This document shows positions 24,160 to 37,961 of a stretch of DNA of 64,000 bases, one piece after another. Source of the stretch: Streptomyces sp. NBC_01264 (GTDB taxonomy: Bacteria > Actinomycetota > Actinomycetes > Streptomycetales > Streptomycetaceae); the NCBI RefSeq assembly GCF_026340675.1, contig NZ_JAPEOX010000001.1, positions 4,898,001 through 4,962,000 on the forward strand, in the 5' to 3' direction. Below the pieces are notes generated by a model, which was given only the letters and a program-made list of their open reading frames with translations, ran no database searches and was not told the DNA's origin. A program made the position numbers and the translations under genes. Position 1 is the stretch's first letter. Each line of letters starts with the position of its first letter.

Positions 24160-25275
24160 ATGACAGCAGCAGGGAAGCATCAGGTGAGCCGGACCGAGAC
24201 CACCCGGCGGGCCGCCGGCCGACAAGGCCGGGCGGGCATCAGGGACGTGGCCGCCGCGGCGGGCGTCTCGATCACGACCGTCTCCGACGCCCTCAACGGG
24301 AAGGGACGGCTGCCGGACGCCACCCGCCGCCACGTCCGCGAGGTCGCAGACCGGCTGGGCTACCGCCCTTCCGCGGCGGCCCGCACCCTCCGTACCGGCA
24401 AGTCGGGCCTCATCGGCCTGACCGTGACGACGTACGGGGATGAACCTTTCACCTTCACCGAATTCGCGTACTTCGCCGAAATGGCCAGGGCCGCCACCTC
24501 CGCCGCGCTCGCTCGCGGCTACGCCCTCGTCATCCTCCCCGCCACCTCCCGACACGACGTCTGGTCCAACGTGGCCCTCGACGGCACCGTCGTCATCGAC
24601 CCCTCCGACCACGATCCCGTCGTCACCGAACTGGTCCGCCAGGGTCTGCCCGTCGTCTCCGACGGACGCCCCGCCGGCTCACTCCCCGTCACCGCCTGGG
24701 TCGACAACGACCACGAGGCCGCCGTCCTGGGGCTCCTCGACCACCTCGCCGCCGCCGGAGCCCGCCGCATCGGGCTCCTGACCGGCACCACCACCGACAC
24801 CTACACCCGGCTCTCCACCACGGCCTACCTGCGCTGGTGCGAGCGCGTGGGCCAGGACCCCGTCTACGAGTCCTACCCCGCCCACGATCCGTGCGCCGGC
24901 GCCGTCGCCGCCGACCGGCTGCTCGCCCGGCCCGACCGGCCCGACGCCGTCTACGGCCTGTTCGACCCCAACGGCACCGACCTGCTCGCCGCCGCCCGGC
25001 GCTACGGCCTGCGCGTTCCCGAGGATCTGCTGCTCGTGTGCTGCAGCGAATCCACCGTGTACGCCAACACCGAGCCGCCCATCACCACCCTGTCCCTCAA
25101 ACCGCGCCGCATCGGCACCGCCGTCGTCCAGCTGCTCATCGACGCCATCGAGGGCGTGGACACGGGCGGACCCGTCGAACAGGTCATCCCGACCGAGCTG
25201 ATCATCCGTACCTCGTCCCAGCGCAGGCAGCCCCGTACGACCGTCAGCCCGCCCCGATCCCCGGCACAGGACTGA
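24160..25275 (+). CDS. LacI-family transcriptional regulator
   Basis: 371 residues from ATG 24160 (a GTG at 24184 is possible). The HTH is at about residues 25-50: GIRDVAAAAGVSITTVSDALNGKGRL, followed by the hinge helix region RLGYRPSAAARTLRTGKSG. The periplasmic-binding-like effector domain follows: VDNDHEAAVLGLLDHLAAAGARRIGLLTG, DAVYGLFDPNGTDLLAAARRYGLRVPEDLLLVC and TTLSLKPRRIG. It likely binds a sugar or small metabolite; no sugar-uptake operon is next to it. An earlier in-frame Met at 24001 would add a leader with no domain and is rejected. Confidence 0.9.
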   Translation: MTAAGKHQVSRTETTRRAAGRQGRAGIRDVAAAAGVSITTVSDALNGKGRLPDATRRHVREVADRLGYRPSAAARTLRTGKSGLIGLTVTTYGDEPFTFTEFAYFAEMARAATSAALARGYALVILPATSRHDVWSNVALDGTVVIDPSDHDPVVTELVRQGLPVVSDGRPAGSLPVTAWVDNDHEAAVLGLLDHLAAAGARRIGLLTGTTTDTYTRLSTTAYLRWCERVGQDPVYESYPAHDPCAGAVAADRLLARPDRPDAVYGLFDPNGTDLLAAARRYGLRVPEDLLLVCCSESTVYANTEPPITTLSLKPRRIGTAVVQLLIDAIEGVDTGGPVEQVIPTELIIRTSSQRRQPRTTVSPPRSPAQD

Positions 25276-25505
25276 CCACCACGCCGGCCCAACGGCGGGG
25301 CCGCCGGCCCCGCCTAGGATTTCAGCAACACGCATATCGGGAGAAACCGGCATGAAGAGCCAGCTCCGGCCAGGATTCACCACCCCTGGTGCGTCACAGA
25401 GCGCGAGCTGCATTCCTATGATGGGCGCACGACATCACGGATCCTCCGCCCCGGAGGCGGGCGGGTCCGCAGGTGTACGGCAGCGCGACGGTGGTGGAGG
25501 GGTCG

Positions 25506-26774
25506 ATGACTCAGGGGGCCGGTCAGGGACCCGCGGTGCGGACGGACACCGAGCGGGACTTCCGGTTGCCGGTCGCCGAACCCGCCTCGCATACCGCTCT
25601 CCCGGGATCCGTAGCAGCCGCAGCGGTCGGCTCCACGGGGCTCGGGGTGGACGCCCCCGTCTACGGCAAGTACCCCGCGTACTACGACGCGGGCCCGGCT
25701 CCCGTCCCCGCGCAGCACGGATACGGCCACGAAGCCCCGTACGAGGCGCCGTACGAGGCCCCGTACGATGCCGCAGGCGCCCTCGGTGAGCCCGCCGGCC
25801 GCCCGATGGGCCACGTCTCCGAGGAGAGCGACCCCGAGGGGTACACGCCGACCCAGCGCGACCTCCCCGTCATCGGGCGCGGCGCCCCCGGCGGGCCCGG
25901 CGACACCGTCCAGGTCCAGTACGTCCCCCAGGAGACCCCCGGCGAGGGCCCCGGCCCGCTCTACGTAGTCGGCGACGTGCACGGCTACATCGACGAACTC
26001 GTCGCCGAACTGCAGTTCCAGGGGCTCATCGACGCCGACCGCAACTGGTCCGCCGGCAACGCCCGGCTCTGGTTCCTCGGCGACTTCACCGACCGCGGCC
26101 CCGACGGCATCGGGGTCATCGACCTCGTCATGCGGCTCTCCGCCGAAGCCGCCGCCGCGGGCGGCTACTGCAAGGCCCTCATGGGCAACCACGAGCTGCT
26201 GCTCATCGGCGCCAAGCGGTTCGGGGACACCCCCGTCGTCTCCGGCGCCGGCACCGCCACCTTCCAGGCCGCCTGGCTCCTCAACGGCGGCCAGCGCACC
26301 GACATGGACCGGCTCCAGGACGTCCACCTCCAGTGGATGTCCCGGCTCGACGCGGCCGTCCTGGTGGAGGACCACCTGCTCCTCCACTCGGACACCACCG
26401 CCTACCTCGACTACGGCGACTCCGTCGAGGACGTCAACGACACCATCCACGAGCTGCTCAACCGCAACGACGCCGACATCACCTGGGACCTGTTCCGCAA
26501 GTTCACCAAGCGCTTCGCCTTCCGCGACGAGGGGACCGGCCCCCAGGCCGTACGCGAGCTCATCGGCACCTACGGCGGCAGCCGCGTGGTGCACGGCCAC
26601 AGCCCCATCCCGTACCTGCTGGGCGAGGTGGGCACCGAGGACGGTGACGGCGCGCACGGCCCCGAGGCCGTCGTCGGCCCGCACGTCTACGCCGACGGCC
26701 TGGCCATCGCGATGGACGGCGGAGTGACGATGGCGGGCAAACTGCTCGTCGTGCAACTCCCGCTGAACGACTGA
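25506..26774 (+). CDS. Metallophosphoesterase, calcineurin-like
   Basis: 422 residues from ATG 25506, behind GGAGGGG. The first 150 residues are Pro/Gly/Tyr-rich and likely disordered, with EAPYEAPYEAPYD repeats. The catalytic domain has the PPP/metallophosphoesterase signature: VGDVHGYIDEL (GDxHG), LGDFTDRGPD (GDxxDRG), MGNHELLLIG (GNHE), LLHSDTT and VVHGHSPIPY, which supply the dinuclear metal ligands. It could dephosphorylate protein Ser/Thr or a nucleotide; no signal peptide is seen, so it is cytosolic. Conserved near hisC/lacI in Streptomyces (from memory). Confidence 0.88.
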   Translation: MTQGAGQGPAVRTDTERDFRLPVAEPASHTALPGSVAAAAVGSTGLGVDAPVYGKYPAYYDAGPAPVPAQHGYGHEAPYEAPYEAPYDAAGALGEPAGRPMGHVSEESDPEGYTPTQRDLPVIGRGAPGGPGDTVQVQYVPQETPGEGPGPLYVVGDVHGYIDELVAELQFQGLIDADRNWSAGNARLWFLGDFTDRGPDGIGVIDLVMRLSAEAAAAGGYCKALMGNHELLLIGAKRFGDTPVVSGAGTATFQAAWLLNGGQRTDMDRLQDVHLQWMSRLDAAVLVEDHLLLHSDTTAYLDYGDSVEDVNDTIHELLNRNDADITWDLFRKFTKRFAFRDEGTGPQAVRELIGTYGGSRVVHGHSPIPYLLGEVGTEDGDGAHGPEAVVGPHVYADGLAIAMDGGVTMAGKLLVVQLPLND

Positions 26775-26928
26775 GGCTTCCCGGAGCTGGGTATTTCCGG
26801 AAAGCCCCTGTCGACGTACGGCGTGGGCGCTCTACCATCGCTCTATCCGTAGCAGGCTCTCCTCCGTTTGTGCCGGCGCCCCGTTCTACGCGGGCATACC
26901 GGTCCCTACGGAGCATCGGGGGATGCAC

Positions 26929-27735
26929 ATGACCAGCGCTCCGCACCTGCTCACCGAAGACCGACCGGAGTTCGATCGGCTCCTCGACGAGGCGCTGCGC
27001 ACCGCGAACGCCAGGCCCGAGCTCGCCGCCCTCGGCGAACGGCTGAACGCCGAACAGCTGCGCACCATGGCCATGGGGGCCACCGGGCTGCTGACGGCTG
27101 CGGCCGCAGCCGAGTACGACCACTACGTGAAGGTCCGCAAAGAGCGGCAGGACGAGATCCTGTCCACCCCCGGAACCACGGGGGAGGAGGGCGACGGGCA
27201 GGACGGCGGCGCGGGCGTCAGCGCCGTGGTCGCGGTCCTCGCGCCGGTCCTGGCCGGCACCGCCATGCTGATCTTCCTGCTGGTGGGCTACATCCTGAAG
27301 ATGATCGAACCCGAACCGGCCTTCGCCGACACGATGCTGACGGCGGGCTGGCTGTTCGGCGGGCTCACCGCGGCCGCACTGCTCTTCGCCGTGATCGGGC
27401 TGCTCGTGACGGCCGTCCGCAACAGCTCCACCGAGGTGGCGGCGGACGAGACCGAGGCGGTACCCGACGAGGTGGCGCGAGCCCGGGAAGCCTGGCGCAA
27501 CGCCCTGCTGGAGCGGGGCATCGTGCCGTTCCTCCGGGACGCGCTGGCCGATCCCAGCGCGGGTGCCGGCTTCCCGGCCCCCCGAAAGCCGGGAGCCGGG
27601 CGCATCCCCAACCTGGGATACACCCGGCCCGATTTCACCAGCCCGGGAGCCCCTGCGGAGGGGCCCCGTCCCGGCTACTCGTCTCCGGACTTCACCAGTC
27701 CGGACTTCGGCGGCCCGGAGACCGAGCCGGAGTGA
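26929..27735 (+). CDS. Two-helix membrane protein, conserved in Streptomyces
   Basis: About 268 residues from ATG 26929 (ATG 26923 also in frame; GGGGG gives better spacing to the second). The N-terminal 90 residues are helical and cytosolic (LDEALRTANARPELAALGERLNAEQL, then a TAAAAAEYDHYVKVRKER coiled segment). Two long transmembrane helices follow (VVAVLAPVLAGTAMLIFLLVGYI and WLFGGLTAAALLFAVIGLLV), then a charged helix (DEVARAREAWRNALLERGIVPFL) and a Pro/Ser-rich tail with repeated PDFTSP units. No family with known function recognised. It ends 3 bp from the stop of the convergent collagen-like gene. Confidence 0.72.
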   Translation: MTSAPHLLTEDRPEFDRLLDEALRTANARPELAALGERLNAEQLRTMAMGATGLLTAAAAAEYDHYVKVRKERQDEILSTPGTTGEEGDGQDGGAGVSAVVAVLAPVLAGTAMLIFLLVGYILKMIEPEPAFADTMLTAGWLFGGLTAAALLFAVIGLLVTAVRNSSTEVAADETEAVPDEVARAREAWRNALLERGIVPFLRDALADPSAGAGFPAPRKPGAGRIPNLGYTRPDFTSPGAPAEGPRPGYSSPDFTSPDFGGPETEPE

Positions 27736-27738
27736 GGG

Positions 27739-28746
27739 CTACAGGGCGTTCGGCGAGCCGGAGTAGGCCAGGTCGCCCTTCCATTCGGTCTCTTCCTTGG
27801 AGATGCCCTTGGCACGGACGACGGGGGTGGGCGACGGCGTCTGCTCCTGCCAGCCGGCGGCGTCCGGGATGAAGGTCTGCCCGGTGACCGCGATGTGGAG
27901 CTGGAACACCCGGCCGGTGGTCGTCAGCACCTTGATGTAGGCGGCAGTGGCCTGTCCATGGACGGAGACGGCGCAGGCGAACCCGGTCTCTTCGCTGTTG
28001 GGATAGCCCGGAAGGCCCGAGACGTCGATCCAGGTGGGGGCCCCACCCACGGTGGTCGCCCGACCCGCGAAGGTGTGACCGTTGCTGAGCACGGCGTGGA
28101 AGTCCTCGTTGTTCGACGGCGCGAAGCTGTCCAAGTCACTGCACGGACCGGTGGGGCCTGTCGCACCGGTCGCACCCGTCGCACCGGTGGCACCCGGCGC
28201 GCCGGTGGCACCCGTCGCACCGGTGGGGCCGGTCGCGCCCGTCGCCCCGTTGGTACCCGAGGCGCCGGTCGAACCGGTGGGTCCGGTGGCGCCCGTGGGT
28301 CCGGTGGCGCCCGTGGGGCCGGTGGCGCCCGTGGGGCCGGTGGCGCCCGTGGCGCCCGTGGGGCCGGTGGCGCCCGTGGGGCCGGTGGCGCCCGTGGGGC
28401 CGGTGGCGCCCGTCGCACCCTGGTAGCCGCGCGGCCCGGTCGGACCCGTCGCTCCGGTGGCACCCCTGGGTCCGGTGGGCCCCGTCGCGCCCTTCTGCCC
28501 CTTGGGCCCGCGGGGGCCCTGCGGGCCCACCTTGCAGTCGTCGCCGTGAGCCGCCGCCGGCGCACCCGCTCTGTGGCGCTGGGCCTTGCAGCGGTCCGGA
28601 CCGCCCGACGCCTCGGCCAGCGCGACCGCCGGAGTCGTCAGGCCCGCCAGCACCAGCGCCACCGAGGCGAGCGTGCCTCCCGTCAGCCAGCCGGCTCGTC
28701 GGGGCAACGGCCCCAGGTAGGCACGGGCCTTGTTCTCAGAACTCAT
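27739..28746 (-). CDS. Collagen-like Gly-X-Thr repeat protein with signal peptide
   Basis: 335 residues from ATG 28746. Residues 16-45 form a secretion signal (RR...[24 protein letters not shown]). Residues 74-199 are about 42 uninterrupted Gly-X-Y triplets, mostly GAT, GPT and GPR, which would fold as a collagen triple helix rich in Thr. Residues 200-335 are a globular C-terminal domain beginning [21 protein letters not shown], about 135 residues, which matches the C-terminal domain of the second collagen-like protein at 30224. The protein is probably exported and trimeric on the cell surface or in the medium. No sortase motif. Confidence 0.86.
   Translation of the reverse strand: MSSENKARAYLGPLPRRAGWLTGGTLASVALVLAGLTTPAVALAEASGGPDRCKAQRHRAGAPAAAHGDDCKVGPQGPRGPKGQKGATGPTGPRGATGATGPTGPRGYQGATGATGPTGATGPTGATGPTGATGATGPTGATGPTGATGPTGATGPTGSTGASGTNGATGATGPTGATGATGAPGATGATGATGATGPTGPCSDLDSFAPSNNEDFHAVLSNGHTFAGRATTVGGAPTWIDVSGLPGYPNSEETGFACAVSVHGQATAAYIKVLTTTGRVFQLHIAVTGQTFIPDAAGWQEQTPSPTPVVRAKGISKEETEWKGDLAYSGSPNAL
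28150..28527. repeat. Collagen-type triplet repeat array (first protein)
   Basis: About 42 consecutive 9-bp units encoding Gly-X-Y; the motifs GGNGCCACNGGN and GGCGCCACGGGC recur with several near-identical 18-bp and 27-bp blocks, so the tract is prone to length change. Confidence 0.9.
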
Positions 28747-28943
28747 GTACCGCTTCTCGCACACACCGGATCGAATCGATCTGCGAAGCCAGGACACAAG
28801 GCCGGTCTCCGCGGGCCATCCTGAAGACCCGGACCCCGCGCGTCCGACCGGCGCGCCCATCCGTCAGCGGAACGGATCAGTCCACACAGCCACTTGGCGG
28901 CCCACCGCACGGCCGCTCGCGTCTGTGTCTGCGTCTGCGTCAC

Positions 28944-28981
28944 GTTTCACGTGAAACATCCGTCGCTGTTTCACGTGAAAC
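28944..28981. other. parS sites 3 and 4 (28944-28957 and 28968-28981)
   Basis: Two perfect GTTTCACGTGAAAC copies whose starts are 24 bp apart, in the gap between the collagen-like gene and the aldo/keto reductase. The 24-bp phase puts both on nearly the same helix face. Confidence 0.93.
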
Positions 28982-28999
28982 ATCGGAGCGTCCGCCCGA

Positions 29000-30055
29000 T
29001 CAACCGGCGGACCGGTCTCCCGGCGACCGCCTGCGCTGGGTGACATCCGCCAGCGCCGGGGAGTGCCAAGCGCCGTCCGGGTGGTACAGGTTCCGGCCCG
29101 GTTCCACGATCTCGTCGATCCGGTCGAGGGTCGCATAGTCGAGGACCAGGCCGGCGCCCTTCACCAGTGCTTCCAGCTGCTCCATGGTCCGCGGCCCGGT
29201 GATCACCGAGGTGACGGCGGGATGCGCCAGCGGGAAGGCCACCGCCAGCTCGGGCAGCGTGCAGCCGATGGAGTCGGCGAGGTCCACCAGCTGCTCCACA
29301 GCCTCCAGCTTCGCGATGTTGCCCGGCACCGCCGGATCGAAGCGGGCCGGAGTCAGCGCCGCATGCCCCGAGGTCATGTCGACGGCGCTGCCGAGCCGGT
29401 ACTTCCCGCTCAGGAACCCCGACGCGAGCGGGCTCCAGGTCAGGACGCCCATCCCGTACCTCCGGGCCACCGGCAGCACACTGCTCTCGATCCCGCGCGC
29501 GAGGATCGAGTACGGCGGCTGCTCGGTCCGGAACCTCGGCAGAGCCCGCCGTTCGGCGACGTGGTGCGCCTCGACGATCTCCTCGGCCGGGAAGGTGGAG
29601 CAGCCGAAGGCGCGTATCTTGCCGGCCCGGACCAGATCACCGAGGACGGACAGGGTCTCCTCGACATCCGTCCCCTGATCCGGCCGGTGCACTTGGTAGA
29701 GGTCGATCCAGTCCGTGTCCAGTCGGCGCAGGCTGTCCTCGACGGCACGCACGATCCAGCGCCGGGAGTTCCCGCTACGGTTGCGGCCCTCGCCCATCTG
29801 GAAGTGCACCTTGGTCGCGAGCACGACGTCGTCCCGCCGGCCCTTCAGGGCCTTGCCCACGATCTGCTCGGACTCCCCGGCGGAGTACATGTCCGCGGTG
29901 TCCACGAAGTTGATCCCGTGGTCGAGCGCGGCATGGATGATCCGCGCGCACTCCTCGTGATCCGGATTGCCCACCGCACCGAACATCATCGTGCCGAGGC
30001 AGTGCGTGCTGACCTCGATGCCGGTCCCACCCAGAATTCGGTATCGCATGCTCAT
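29000..30055 (-). CDS. Aldo/keto reductase
   Basis: 351 residues from ATG 30055 (ATG 30049 also possible). TIM-barrel NADPH-dependent oxidoreductase: [11 protein letters not shown], the catalytic Asp-Tyr in [13 protein letters not shown], Lys in [14 protein letters not shown], and [10 protein letters not shown] with His. The NADP-binding tail is in the last third ([18 protein letters not shown]). The gene has a strong MerR-type promoter with a dyad in its 19-bp spacer and an almost leaderless start, so it is probably induced by a small molecule. The substrate (aldehyde, ketone or quinone) is unknown. Convergent with nothing; the collagen gene lies downstream. Confidence 0.9.
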   Translation of the reverse strand: MSMRYRILGGTGIEVSTHCLGTMMFGAVGNPDHEECARIIHAALDHGINFVDTADMYSAGESEQIVGKALKGRRDDVVLATKVHFQMGEGRNRSGNSRRWIVRAVEDSLRRLDTDWIDLYQVHRPDQGTDVEETLSVLGDLVRAGKIRAFGCSTFPAEEIVEAHHVAERRALPRFRTEQPPYSILARGIESSVLPVARRYGMGVLTWSPLASGFLSGKYRLGSAVDMTSGHAALTPARFDPAVPGNIAKLEAVEQLVDLADSIGCTLPELAVAFPLAHPAVTSVITGPRTMEQLEALVKGAGLVLDYATLDRIDEIVEPGRNLYHPDGAWHSPALADVTQRRRSPGDRSAG

Positions 30056-30063
30056 GCGTCCGG

Positions 30064-30094
30064 ACTGTAGGAGCTGGAGCGCACTCCAGCACAA
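30064..30094 (-). promoter_or_regulatory. MerR-type promoter with 19-bp spacer and operator dyad
   Basis: On the minus strand, -35 TTGTGC and -10 TACAGT are separated by exactly 19 bp. The spacer holds most of CTGGAG-4-CTCCAG, the dyad typical of MerR-family operators, which is underwound by the activator. The -10 lies 8 bp before the aldo/keto reductase ATG, so the mRNA is likely leaderless. Confidence 0.62.
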
Positions 30095-30223
30095 GCCCCC
30101 CGGCGAAGCCTCGTGCGACTACGGGACGTACGGCGGCCCGGAGCGCCGGCCGGACCGAAGTCCGGCGGCACTCCGGGCCGCGTCGGTACTGCGCGTGCAC
30201 TACCTCAGGTCAGGCACACCGGA

Positions 30224-32662
<2,439 letters not shown>

Positions 32663-32702
32663 CCGTCCGCCCCGCACCGGGCGGACACGACGTACCCCAC
32701 GG

Positions 32703-32736
32703 CGGCCCGCGACTCCCCCCTCGGTGTCGCGGGCCG
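32703..32736. terminator. Bidirectional terminator hairpin between GT2 and thiC
   Basis: CGGCCCGCGAC (32703-32713) and GTCGCGGGCCG (32726-32736) form a perfect 11-bp stem with a 12-base loop between two convergent genes. Confidence 0.72.
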
Positions 32737-32756
32737 TCCGTGCGTCCGGACGAGGG

Positions 32757-34676
<1,920 letters not shown>

Positions 34677-34756
34677 GTGCAAAGTAGCCCCCACGCTAGC
34701 GTCATGTGTGGCGTGCTGAACAGTGGGCCCCCCTCATCTGTTGCGATGATCAGCCA

Positions 34757-36163
34757 GTGACGTCCTCGCCGCAGCCCCCCACCGACCCCACGGATCCCGC
34801 CGGCCACGCGGGCCACACGCACGCCGACCCCGGTCACTCCGACCACTCGCGCGACCGCTCTCCCGGACACTCCCACGGCCACACCCACAGTCATGGCCCG
34901 GCCGCCCCCGTCTCGAAGCACCTGCGCAAGGTGATCGCGGCCGTCCTGATCCCCTTCGCCGCCGCCGTCGTGATCGGCATGGCGGTGCTCTGGCCCGGTG
35001 GCGCACCGGACCACGCGCGCACCGGAGTCGGCTTCGACCGGCAGACCCAGCAGGGAACGGTCGTCGCGCTCCAGCAGGTCGACTGCAAATCCGTGAACGC
35101 CGCACAGGTCCCCGCCACCGGCGACACCTCCACGCCCGAGGGGCGCGAGGCCCTCGCCTCGCAGACCGGCGAGTGCAAGAAGGCCACCATCAGGGTCGGC
35201 AGCGGCCCCGACAAGGGCCGCGAGTTCTTCGAGATCCTCCAGCCCGGCGCACCACGGCAGTTGACGGACGGCCAGGGCGTGGTGGTGGCCTACGCCCCGG
35301 ACGCGCCCCGGGACCTCCAGTACTCCGTGATCGACGTGAACCGCAAGCTGCCGATGGCCCTGCTCGCCGGCATCTTCGCCGTCGCGGTGGTCCTCGTCGG
35401 ACGGATGCGCGGGCTGTTCGCGCTCATCGCCCTCGTCGTCAGCTTCGCGGTACTGACCCTGTTCATCCTCCCGGCGATCCTGCAGGGGTCGAATCCGCTG
35501 GTCGTGGCCGTGGTGGGAGCGAGCGCGATCATGCTGATCGCGCTCTACATGTGCCACGGGCTGACGGCCCGCACCTCGGTCGCGGTCCTCGGCACCATCA
35601 TCTCGCTGCTGCTGATCGGCCTGCTGGGTTCGCTGTTCATCGACTGGGCGTTCCTCAGCGGCAACACGGACGACAACACCGGGCTGATCCACGGGCTCTA
35701 CCCGAACATCGACATGAGCGGTTTGCTGCTTGCGGGTGTCATCATCGGATCGCTCGGCGTACTCGACGACGTGACCGTCACGCAGACCTCGGCGGTCTGG
35801 GAACTCCACCAGGCAGACCCCTCGATGGGCCCGCGCGGGCTCTACCGGGCGGGCATCCGCATCGGGCGCGACCACATCGCCTCGGTGGTGAACACCCTGG
35901 TACTGGCGTACGCGGGCGCGGCGTTGCCCCTCCTTCTCCTGTTCTCGATCGCGAACAGCAGCATGGGTTCGGTGGCCAACAGCGAGTTGGTCGCGGAGGA
36001 GATCGTACGCACCCTCGTGGGCTCGATCGGACTGGTCGCCTCGGTACCCGTGACGACAGCACTGGCCGCCTTGGTGGTGTCCGCCGACCGCGCGGAATCC
36101 CCGGCGGCCACAGCGGCCTCGGGGCCGCTCCGCGGCGGCCGGGGTCGGCGGCGCAAGCACTGA
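34757..36163 (+). CDS. YibE/F-family membrane protein
   Basis: 468 residues from GTG 34757. The N-terminal 60 residues contain a striking His-rich cluster (about 15 His in GHAGHTHADPGHSDHS, then GHSHGHTHSHG). A single helix (VIAAVLIPFAAAVVIGMAVLW) leads to an extracytoplasmic domain (about 100-200), then seven helices including VVLVGRMRGLFALIALVVSFAVLTLF and GVLDDVTVTQTSAVWELH, the family core. YibE/F proteins have no established activity. The His-rich end may bind Zn or Ni (inference). Divergent from thiC. Confidence 0.85.
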   Translation: MTSSPQPPTDPTDPAGHAGHTHADPGHSDHSRDRSPGHSHGHTHSHGPAAPVSKHLRKVIAAVLIPFAAAVVIGMAVLWPGGAPDHARTGVGFDRQTQQGTVVALQQVDCKSVNAAQVPATGDTSTPEGREALASQTGECKKATIRVGSGPDKGREFFEILQPGAPRQLTDGQGVVVAYAPDAPRDLQYSVIDVNRKLPMALLAGIFAVAVVLVGRMRGLFALIALVVSFAVLTLFILPAILQGSNPLVVAVVGASAIMLIALYMCHGLTARTSVAVLGTIISLLLIGLLGSLFIDWAFLSGNTDDNTGLIHGLYPNIDMSGLLLAGVIIGSLGVLDDVTVTQTSAVWELHQADPSMGPRGLYRAGIRIGRDHIASVVNTLVLAYAGAALPLLLLFSIANSSMGSVANSELVAEEIVRTLVGSIGLVASVPVTTALAALVVSADRAESPAATAASGPLRGGRGRRRKH

Positions 36164-36303
36164 AAAGGGCGGGACCGGCGGGCACGACGGATCGGTTCGC
36201 GCACACGGCCGGTCGTGTGGAACGGCAGGGTGGAGCACTCAGCGCGTCGGCACGCTGAGCCGTGCTGCGGGTGGTGCGGGTGGTGCAGTGATGCGTTGAT
36301 GCA

Positions 36304-36337
36304 TTGACGCAGATGGTGCGTTGACGCAGATGGTGCG
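36304..36337. repeat. Two tandem 17-bp repeats
   Basis: TTGACGCAGATGGTGCG at 36304 and again at 36321, in the 224-bp gap after the yibE/F gene, next to a GGTGGTGCG-rich low-complexity stretch. Confidence 0.8.
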
Positions 36338-36387
36338 GTGCTGCTTGCCGGCACACCCTGGTCGGCGGGCGTCCGGCCGGGCTTCGG

Positions 36388-36837
36388 TCAGCCCGCGTTC
36401 TGCTCGTTCTGCTGCGACTCCGCGAGGATCTTTTCGAGCGCCTCGTCGAGGTTCTCCTCGAAGTCCCCGAGGTTGCGCTCCTGGCCGAGCGGAACGATCC
36501 GGTCGGTGCGGTCGAGGAACGCCACGAGCGGCGCCGCGCTCGCGCGGAACAGAGCCCGGTCTGCGCCTACCTGCAGCCGGATGTGGACATCGGACAGCTC
36601 CTCCGGATCGGTCGGGGCGATGTGGACATCTCCGTCACCGCACGGCTTGTTGATGCCGTCGAGAAGGAGCTCCCGGCCGAACGCCCAGGTCACGGGTGCG
36701 TCTCCGGGAAGGTGGAACGTCAGGCGGACCGCGTAGGGGTCACGAGCGTCGTACCGGAGTTCCACCGGAATCCGGAACGAGAGCTCCTCGGAAACGAGGA
36801 AGCTCATCATGACCTCTGCCTGTACCGACTCGCGCAT
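36388..36837 (-). CDS. ssgA: Sporulation/cell-division protein SsgA
   Basis: 149 residues. It begins MRESVQAEVMMSFLVSEELSFRIPVELRY and continues with RLTFHLPGDAPVTWAFGRELLLDG and VHIRLQVGADRALFRASAAPLVAFLDRT, the SALP (SsgA-like) family, and closely resembles S. coelicolor SsgA (from memory). SsgA localises with SsgB and helps place FtsZ in sporulation septa. It is about 12 residues longer than the S. coelicolor protein, with an extra EENLDEALEKILAESQQNEQN-like acidic tail. The regulator ssgR is directly upstream in the same orientation. Confidence 0.96.
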   Translation of the reverse strand: MRESVQAEVMMSFLVSEELSFRIPVELRYDARDPYAVRLTFHLPGDAPVTWAFGRELLLDGINKPCGDGDVHIAPTDPEELSDVHIRLQVGADRALFRASAAPLVAFLDRTDRIVPLGQERNLGDFEENLDEALEKILAESQQNEQNAG

Positions 36838-36934
36838 TGCCTACCCCGCTGTAGTGGAAGTGGCCAGGAATGATCCCCCAAGGCCCTCTTGACAAGAGTG
36901 GTGGAAGCGCTTGCAGATCACAAGGAGTGAGTTT

Positions 36935-37705
36935 TCAGATACTGATAGAGAACGAGAGGGTGCTCAACAGCGCGCCTACTTCACTCCGTAGCCGATCGAC
37001 CGCATACAGCAATCGCTGTTCGTGGTGCAGAGGAAGAGAAATCGCCATCGTCGCCGCGGTGTCTCCGGCCGTGATCGGGATGGCCGCGCACACCGTGCCC
37101 AGGGCGTATTCCTGCCGCTCGGTCACCGGCTGCATCCGCTCCAAGGAGCCGATCCGCTGCTCCAGAACCCTTTGATCCCGCACGGTGTACTGGGTGATGG
37201 CCTCGACCGGGTGCCGGTCGTAGTAGTCCTTGCGCGTCTTCTCGTCGAGCTGGCCCAGCAGGCACTGCCCGATGGCGTGCGCGTGGCCGGTCTCGCGGAA
37301 ATCGGCCCACTCCTCGCACGCGGGGTTCGCCGGGGTGTCCGAGACACCCACGACCTCGATTTCACCCTCGCGGTAGACCGCGAAGTAGACGGGGGCCCCG
37401 ACCGCGTCGCGAAAGTGCGCGAGGGAGTCGAGGATCATGCTGCGACGTTTCTGCTGAAGTCCCCCACCGGCGAGGCGGCCGGCGGCGTCCCCCAGGACGA
37501 AGACTCCGCTCTCCCGTCGCAGATAGCCCTCGTGCGTCAGGGTGCGCAGCAGGTGATACGCGGTGGGAAGCGGGAGCCCGGCCTCGCGCGCCAGTTGTTT
37601 CGCCGGGGCTCCCTCACTATGGGAACCCACCGCTTCGAGCAGCCTCAGTGCCCGCTGCACCGAACCGATCAGAGTCGGCACACCGGCATTGTGAACCGAA
37701 GACAA
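36935..37705 (-). CDS. ssgR: IclR-family activator of ssgA
   Basis: 256 residues if the TTG at 37705 is used; a stop lies just upstream in frame, so TTG 37705 or a GTG at 37681 (V9) must be the start. The IclR HTH is about residues 15-75 (VQRALRLLEAVGSHSEGAPAKQLAREAGLPLPTAYHLLRTL) and the effector domain follows with VYFAVYREGEIEVVGVSD and HAHAIGQCLLGQL. In S. coelicolor SsgR directly activates ssgA in development. Distance to the ssgA ATG is 97 bp, leaving room for a separate ssgA promoter. Confidence 0.93.
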   Translation of the reverse strand: MSSVHNAGVPTLIGSVQRALRLLEAVGSHSEGAPAKQLAREAGLPLPTAYHLLRTLTHEGYLRRESGVFVLGDAAGRLAGGGLQQKRRSMILDSLAHFRDAVGAPVYFAVYREGEIEVVGVSDTPANPACEEWADFRETGHAHAIGQCLLGQLDEKTRKDYYDRHPVEAITQYTVRDQRVLEQRIGSLERMQPVTERQEYALGTVCAAIPITAGDTAATMAISLPLHHEQRLLYAVDRLRSEVGALLSTLSFSISI

Positions 37706-37961
37706 AGCTCACCCCCAGGCGTGGCGGCGAGCCTTGGGGGGCCCGCCTTGCGGGGGCCGCCCCCGCGTGCGACGTGACTCCTGGGGGTCGTGCTCGGTGG
37801 CTGTACCAAAGAACCGCAGGTCAGAGCGGAACTACCGGCGTTCGGTGCCCAGGGAACGGCACAGATTGCCACTCTATCCGCCGATTCCCGGGCTGTGAGC
37901 GGTTTGGCGGTTCACGTTCCCTCAGCTGGGTTAATCCCGCTGTGCCCCGGTTGCTCCAGTT

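Noticed and set aside
28082..28426. Val/Pro-repeat plus-strand frames opposite the collagen tracts
   Set aside because: They are antisense products of the triplet repeats (GPVAPVAPV) and have no start signal.
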